From Pipra filicauda (taxonomy: Eukaryota; Chordata; Aves; Passeriformes; Pipridae): a stretch of 64,000 nucleotides of DNA. Position 1 is the stretch's first letter; each line of letters begins with the position of its first letter. The DNA lies in assembly GCF_003945595.2 (NCBI RefSeq), contig NW_024104357.1, forward strand, positions 868,001-932,000, read 5' to 3'. The position numbers and the translations under genes are program-made. This document shows positions 59,201 through 64,000 of the stretch, in pieces. The notes below the pieces were generated by a model. It searched no databases and had not been told where the DNA came from. It was given only the letters and a program-made list of their open reading frames with translations.

Positions 59201-59320
59201 CTACAACAGCGAAATCAACAATGGCTCCAGTCAGCAGCGAGCGGGAACCGCCGCCCCCCACGCACACGCACCCCGAACCATCCCGGCGGGACACCGGCGG
59301 CGCCTGCGGCTGGAAGCGAA
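58994..59320. promoter_or_regulatory. PEX5L: CpG island over PEX5L N-terminal exon
   Basis: I count 32 CpG dinucleotides in about 326 bp, against long CpG-poor stretches on both sides. The island covers the whole 105-nt exon and about 100 bp on each side. Such islands in vertebrates usually mark promoters. A promoter here would start a PEX5L transcript without the upstream exons; that is an inference. Confidence 0.6.
59096..59200 (-). CDS. PEX5L: PEX5L N-terminal cassette exon (35 codons)
   Basis: 105 nt, phase 0 to 0, reading [20 protein letters not shown] then [15 protein letters not shown]. It is nearly identical to the human segment ending LLTMTSQ. EEKPLL is an acidic dileucine motif. 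Skipping it keeps frame; its 35 residues equal the length difference I recall between mouse TRIP8b isoforms 1a-4 and 1a, so I take it as exon 4. The ATG at 59164-59162 (GTGGCCATGG) has a strong Kozak context. Acceptor GTTGTAG, donor CAG|GTGGGC. Confidence 0.95.
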
Positions 59321-59447
59321 GCTTGGTCATAAGCAGAATACACACACATTGGTGAAAAATAAGGATAATAACAAATTATCTGTGAACCCGACAGTTAAGG
59401 AGGCGGTTGGGGTCTAACTGTGGTTTGGTGGCTCGTTAGAGTTGCCC

Positions 59448-59565
59448 CAGTGAAGTCAACAGGAATCCGGCACTGTCCTGCTGAGGCAAGACCTGCTGGA
59501 AGTCCACTGATGGTAGGATAGGATTCCCATAGGAGTAAGGGCTGGAGGATCAGCCCCTTCATTTA
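59448..59565. repeat. ancient dispersed repeat relic
   Basis: CCCCAGTGAAGTCAACAGGA, then AAGTCCACTGATGG, TCCCATAGGAGTAAGGGCTG and GAGGATCAGCCCC. These match the GTCAATGGGAGT...AGTAAGGACTGCAGGATCAGGCCC pattern that I remember from dispersed repeats in birds, crocodilians and turtles. Confidence 0.45.
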
Positions 59566-60238
59566 ATTTTAGTTACCCCAAAATTTATATCCAAAACACC
59601 TGATTTTTTCCATTTGATTTGGTTTTTTGAGGGTTTTTTGTGTTTTTTTTCCTCAAAAATATCTTCAAGCTGATTTTGCAAATAAAGCACAGTTCCTTGT
59701 GGTTCACTGAGGCAAACTCTCCCTGAAATTTGAATGTATAATCTGGACCCACAGTGTTTACAGCTCTAGTAACATTTAAAAAAGCAATTTACATCATATG
59801 AACAGTGTGTTTTTGCTAAAAGAACATGCGGAGCCAAATCCTGCCATCATAGACATTGCTACAGCTCTCCCCAAAATGATCATTGTTGTTGAACTTACTG
59901 CAAGGATTCTTTTTTAAAATTTCACTTTTCTTAAAATTCACTGAATACATTGTAAATATTCAGGACGAAGTTAAGATATGCTAACGTTATTTAATATATA
60001 TTAGCCAAAAAAAAATGCACCATTATGTCCCATACTCTGTTTGATGCTCCTCATTTTTATTTAATGAAGGTATCTATCATCTTGAATTTGCATTGATTTC
60101 TGTCTTGATTTTTCGTCTTATTTGATCTCCACCTCTTGCAAGTCACAGAGAAAGTTGGAGTGCACACATAAAGCATCACAGCAGAGCTGTGTTGTGCCAG
60201 TGACCCTGGGCATGTCCTTATTATTATACTTTAAAGGC

Positions 60239-60295
60239 TTCCACTGATTTCCGTGGAAGTTTTGACTGTGCACAGAGTGCAGGATCTGGCTCCAT
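60239..60295. repeat. ancient dispersed repeat relic
   Basis: TTCCACTGATTTCCGTGGAAGTTTTGAC, then GAGTGCAGGATCTGGCTCC. Same word order as the relic at 59448-59565. The first half is a near-palindrome (TTCCACTGATTTCCGTGGAA). Confidence 0.45.
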
Positions 60296-63200
60296 AAAAG
60301 AAGTATTTTACACTGGACTTAAATATATCTGAATACTTAAAAGTCTACTAACAGAAGGGGTGCTTTAGTATGACATCATATCCAAGAATTACTTTCACTA
60401 GTGTCAGATAACCCTCTGCTATTGTTTATACTGAGCTACACTATGTTTCAGAAACATTTCATCAATTGCAGGTAAAACCATTATGAACTATTGCAGGTTC
60501 TAAACAGACTTTATTAATCATCAGGTCAATATTAGATTAGCTTGCTTGTGCAACACATCACAGGTACCCTACAGAGAGTTCTTTGCATGCTGCAAGAAAT
60601 TCTCAGAGCAGAAGTGTCACAAATGATAAGCATGCTGGATTTGTGATGCCTTTGATATCCAAAGAACTGCAAAGTCATTTTAAAATTAAATACATTAAGT
60701 TCAATGAGAATTACTTCTAATTGGTAAGCATATCAAAGGTTCTTGGCCAATTACGTGTTTGTTCATGATTCATATGACATATTCCAGGTCTATGAAGCTT
60801 GTTTCCAGTATGACACATGAGCTATCGTTAGCTAGCACTAACAGCATGCTACGGGATCTTTACAAAATGTAGTCCTTTTGTGCTGAGTGATAGAACAAAA
60901 TATTTTATCAGGTAGAGAGGATGCATTGGAAAGCATGCAGTGCTTTTTATTTCTTGCAGAGTAAAAACCCACCAAAGCAAAGGTCAGGTCACTTTTTTGA
61001 AGACAGAGCCACTTTTTCTTCAAGGTTTCACCTACTGCCTGAAAAGAGTCATGATACTGGTATTAGTGCCTGCTGTTAATCTTCCGCACACGTAGCTGCA
61101 AAACCCTGGGAGTGGTTGACAACATATATAAAATCTGTCTCATCAGTTTGAAGTGGGTATGGGGCAATGGGAAATGGATACCTCTGTGCTATTTTTTATC
61201 TGCAGACTTTGTATATTTGCCAGTCAAAGCAAGTGGTTTGATGCTACCTTATTTTTTTTTTTTTACTAGATCCTTCTTTTAACTTTCCTAAAAGATTGCG
61301 TGTAAGGTTGACTTATTTCTGGCTACTCAGCCTATGGTATGTAAAATATGATTTTGAAACTAGAGCTTAGCAGCAATTTCCTGGATACCAAAGAGAAAGT
61401 CAATGCAGTGAAATAGCTTAAATTCTCAGATTCTGCTGGAGAGATACACAGGTGACCAATTCATTGGAAACGCAGGTTTTTTTCTGGTGATATGGATATT
61501 TTTGTCCAACGTAAGGTATGTAAGCTGGAAAATTTTGGTCTCTGTTCACTGTAGTGAACACTATGTAGTCAATCCTTGCCTAAGTGATTAGGTAGAAGAA
61601 TTGGAGAGCAATAAAAAATGTTTTTCTATGGTCAGGACAACCTTGTTATTGTAAACTGCAGTTGAAATGAAAATCTCTAGCACATTTATTGCAATAATCA
61701 TTGAAGAATTATTATATTTTTCAGGTGCTATTTACTTGGCCTCCTTCAATATTAAGTGCTGTTTCTTAGCAAGCAAAAATGCTATATGAATTTGTCTGGT
61801 ACAGTAGTTTATTGCTCAAACCCTGTAATTCTGTAACAGCTAATTTTACACTTGCCAGAACTTTAAAATTAAAAGTTTTTTGACAGTGGAGATTTGCAAG
61901 GTAAGTTACTTTCTCATGTAAACATCAATTTAATAATTTAGTAAATAGATTTTTTAACTCCTTATTTGTTTGCAATATATAGATGGAAAAAACTGTGATG
62001 CAGAACATGGCAACCCATGTACAAATTAAGACAAACGTGAATTGATGAAGGAAAAAATATATTATTTGTTTTAATGGAACATACTTGAGAAAAACTGAGA
62101 AACATGCCAGTATTTCATCATTTGATACAATAAAAAAATGCAACAGTTCCTTTAGGTGGTATTTCCAAAGTAAAATAAGGAGTAGAGTTCAGAGTATTTC
62201 CTTGATGCTAAATATTTATAAGACAATTGGCTTCAAAACTTAATAACAATTTCTCTAGGTTTATCCTTTGGGATCAGATAATGGATAGGAATAGACATTT
62301 CCACAGGAGTATGCTGATTTAGTAGGATTTTGTAAAGAAATACTCTATTTTTTGGCAGCTGCTCTTTCTGAAAAGCCAGTAGCCAGTGTTTTGTAAATGT
62401 TTAACATTTTGACAACAGTATTTAAACTGTAATGATTAATTGCAGAACTTCTTTGTCATCACCTAGGCAATCAAAGGATTTTTATCTAAATCCATATCAT
62501 TGTCAGAAGTTTGTTCTTGACAAATATTAAGGTACTTGAGTCCCAAACTCACTTTTTGGGAATATTTATACCACTTATTCTTGTGAGAAAGTGAACAGAA
62601 AGAAATGGAGTGATTAAATTTTTCTTTTTTTAAAAAACTATATATACATGGAGAAAGAAATTCTTTTTTTGTATAGACCTGTGCTGTTCCATTTATTTTC
62701 CAAGATTCTACCAAGGTGTTTCAGCTTTAATTGACACACTACAATGCATCACTATTCCCTGGGCCATTGGAAATCATCTCAAAATGGACACACCTGAATT
62801 TAAGCTTTTGTAAAGTAGAATTTTCAAGACAGCTTTCCTTGTAAAGGAATTTGACATAAAAAGGTGTTCTGCAGACAGTGCTGACACAGGTATGACAGAA
62901 TTACTGATTTCATGTGTCCTCTCTCCTTTCTAGTTGAGGATAAACAAAGTAACAGCTTGTTGTTTATGAATATAATGAATATAATTCCATATAATTTATT
63001 GATATAATGCTGAAAAAAGTAACTATCTATCCTGAATTTTCCCATTGGGCTATTGAATGGTAGTGTTTAAAAACAAAAGAAAAACAAGAAACTCCATCAG
63101 TCCAGGATATCTTGAAGCATTGTTCTGCTCTTTAAATATCTTTAATATGTTGGGAAGGTTTTTACAAAAAAAACTTTCGAAAGTTTAGTGATAACTTTAA

Positions 63201-64000
63201 GCTGCAGTAGCTGTCATCCTCCTGTGCTAGGAGAAAGAACAGACAGAGCTGCTGTATGTGTTGAATTTGGGAGGCTTGGCTGCTCTCCAGATCTCCCAGC
63301 AGCTGATGTATTAGACTTACAGTACCAATTAAGCAGCCTATTCAAAATGGCTTTATACTCCACAAATCTTTGTGCTTTGTGCAATTTAAAAATAACAAAT
63401 GAAGGGACAAACTTGGCTTTACTGTTTTAAATTATGCAGCACTAAGATTTCTACCTCTTAAAATGAGCACACGCAGCTATGCCATGGCTCCATGAGAGTT
63501 CAGGTGTCCTCAATACAACAGTGAGCTCTTGATTTCACGTAGGATCTGTTGATTACTTCATATTTTTCCCTCCTCAGGCTTTTCTATTCATGTTTTCCCC
63601 ACATGTCTTTCTTTTCATCTATACTTTTCTGCTGTCTTCTAGTGATGTTGTATCTTATATATGACTAAAAACAGTGAGAAAACATATGGTGAGGCAGTTC
63701 TGTGAACCAATACAAGATCCGTATTGAAACAGAAAATTCTACTTCATCAAAGCTCTTGTCAGTTTTTTATTATGAGCTTAATAAAGTGAGGTACATATTT
63801 AAGGTCTGTGAACATAATTCCTTCAGTTGGTCAGTTGACTGTGGTGAGGAGACACTTGAACAAGCTCTATGTCCTGAACTGGAAGCAGCATTGTCAGGGA
63901 CAGCTTTCAGGACCTGACCTAGTATTTCCATATTGTACTTGCATCCTTTGAAACCTCTTATTAAGCTTTCTGTTAGGGATGATCCAAGCTCTTTTGACTC

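Larger units (their letters stand above)
59201..64000 (-). other. PEX5L: PEX5L intron (5' part continues beyond window)
   Basis: Sequence upstream of the first visible PEX5L exon. I looked for the MYQGHMQKSKEQGY-type N-terminal exons on the minus strand and did not find them. It contains two dispersed-repeat relics (59448-59565, 60239-60295) and otherwise AT-rich unique-looking sequence. Confidence 0.75.

Noticed and set aside
58959..59417. 152-codon plus-strand open frame as a protein-coding gene
   Set aside because: It overlaps the PEX5L exon in antisense and depends on GC-rich sequence; there is no recognised domain. It is kept only as a low-interest finding.
62463..62530. Minus-strand stretch encoding EQTSDNDMDLDKNP, which resembles the LSSDEDLEIIVDQK part of the PEX5L N-terminus
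   Set aside because: The only possible donor follows an in-frame TAG, no good acceptor precedes it, and the phase does not fit the phase-0 start of the 59096-59200 exon. The likeness is short and acidic by composition.
1..64000. CRISPR arrays, operons, tRNA or rRNA genes, endogenous retroviral genes, intact transposons
   Set aside because: No regularly spaced repeats, no tRNA-like box pairs, no reverse transcriptase, gag or transposase frames were seen on either strand. The mobile-element material is limited to short worn relics.

Overview
The window is vertebrate nuclear DNA, most probably from a bird. The support is spliced genes with GT-AG introns, a short relic matching the 3' end of a CR1 LINE (5609-5673), a worn MIR-type SINE, AT-rich CpG-poor introns, and introns that look short compared with what I recall of the mammalian locus. 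Nothing looks prokaryotic, viral or recently transferred. The species cannot be named from this sequence.

Two protein-coding genes lie tail to tail, in the order I know for the human 3q26.33 locus. On the plus strand, 1-12016 holds the last 11 coding exons of USP13, a ubiquitin-specific protease: the second half of the catalytic domain, with two UBA domains inserted before the His box, then the stop codon. The 5' half of the gene is outside the window. Its 3' UTR follows, with candidate poly(A) signals at 12082, 15835 and 17847. On the minus strand, 59200 down to 24681 holds 13 coding exons of PEX5L (TRIP8b/PEX5R), the brain TPR protein that binds HCN channels. They cover 603 codons plus the stop; the first exon or exons lie beyond 64000. 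Its 3' UTR probably runs from 24680 down to about 18070, with a candidate signal at 18094-18099. If the distal signals are used, the two transcripts end about 200 bp apart.

All 24 exons were joined by hand. Each junction keeps the reading frame, each has canonical splice sites, and the products read through without internal stops. The remaining sequence is introns, UTRs, simple repeats and old dispersed repeats. The internal introns 30914-37350, 37447-42830 and 47158-59095 of PEX5L make up the largest gene-free stretches.

I found no undescribed multi-gene system. The most interesting signals are local. A CpG island sits exactly over the 105-nt N-terminal PEX5L exon, which also carries a strong-Kozak in-frame ATG and could be an internal promoter. 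USP13 has a divergent, frame-neutral 27-nt microexon just before UBA1. PEX5L has a coding serine microsatellite. The inferred PEX5L 3' UTR has a triple TGCATGCA cluster and a 35-bp alternating purine-pyrimidine tract. Several dispersed relics share a TTGACTTCAATGG-like core.
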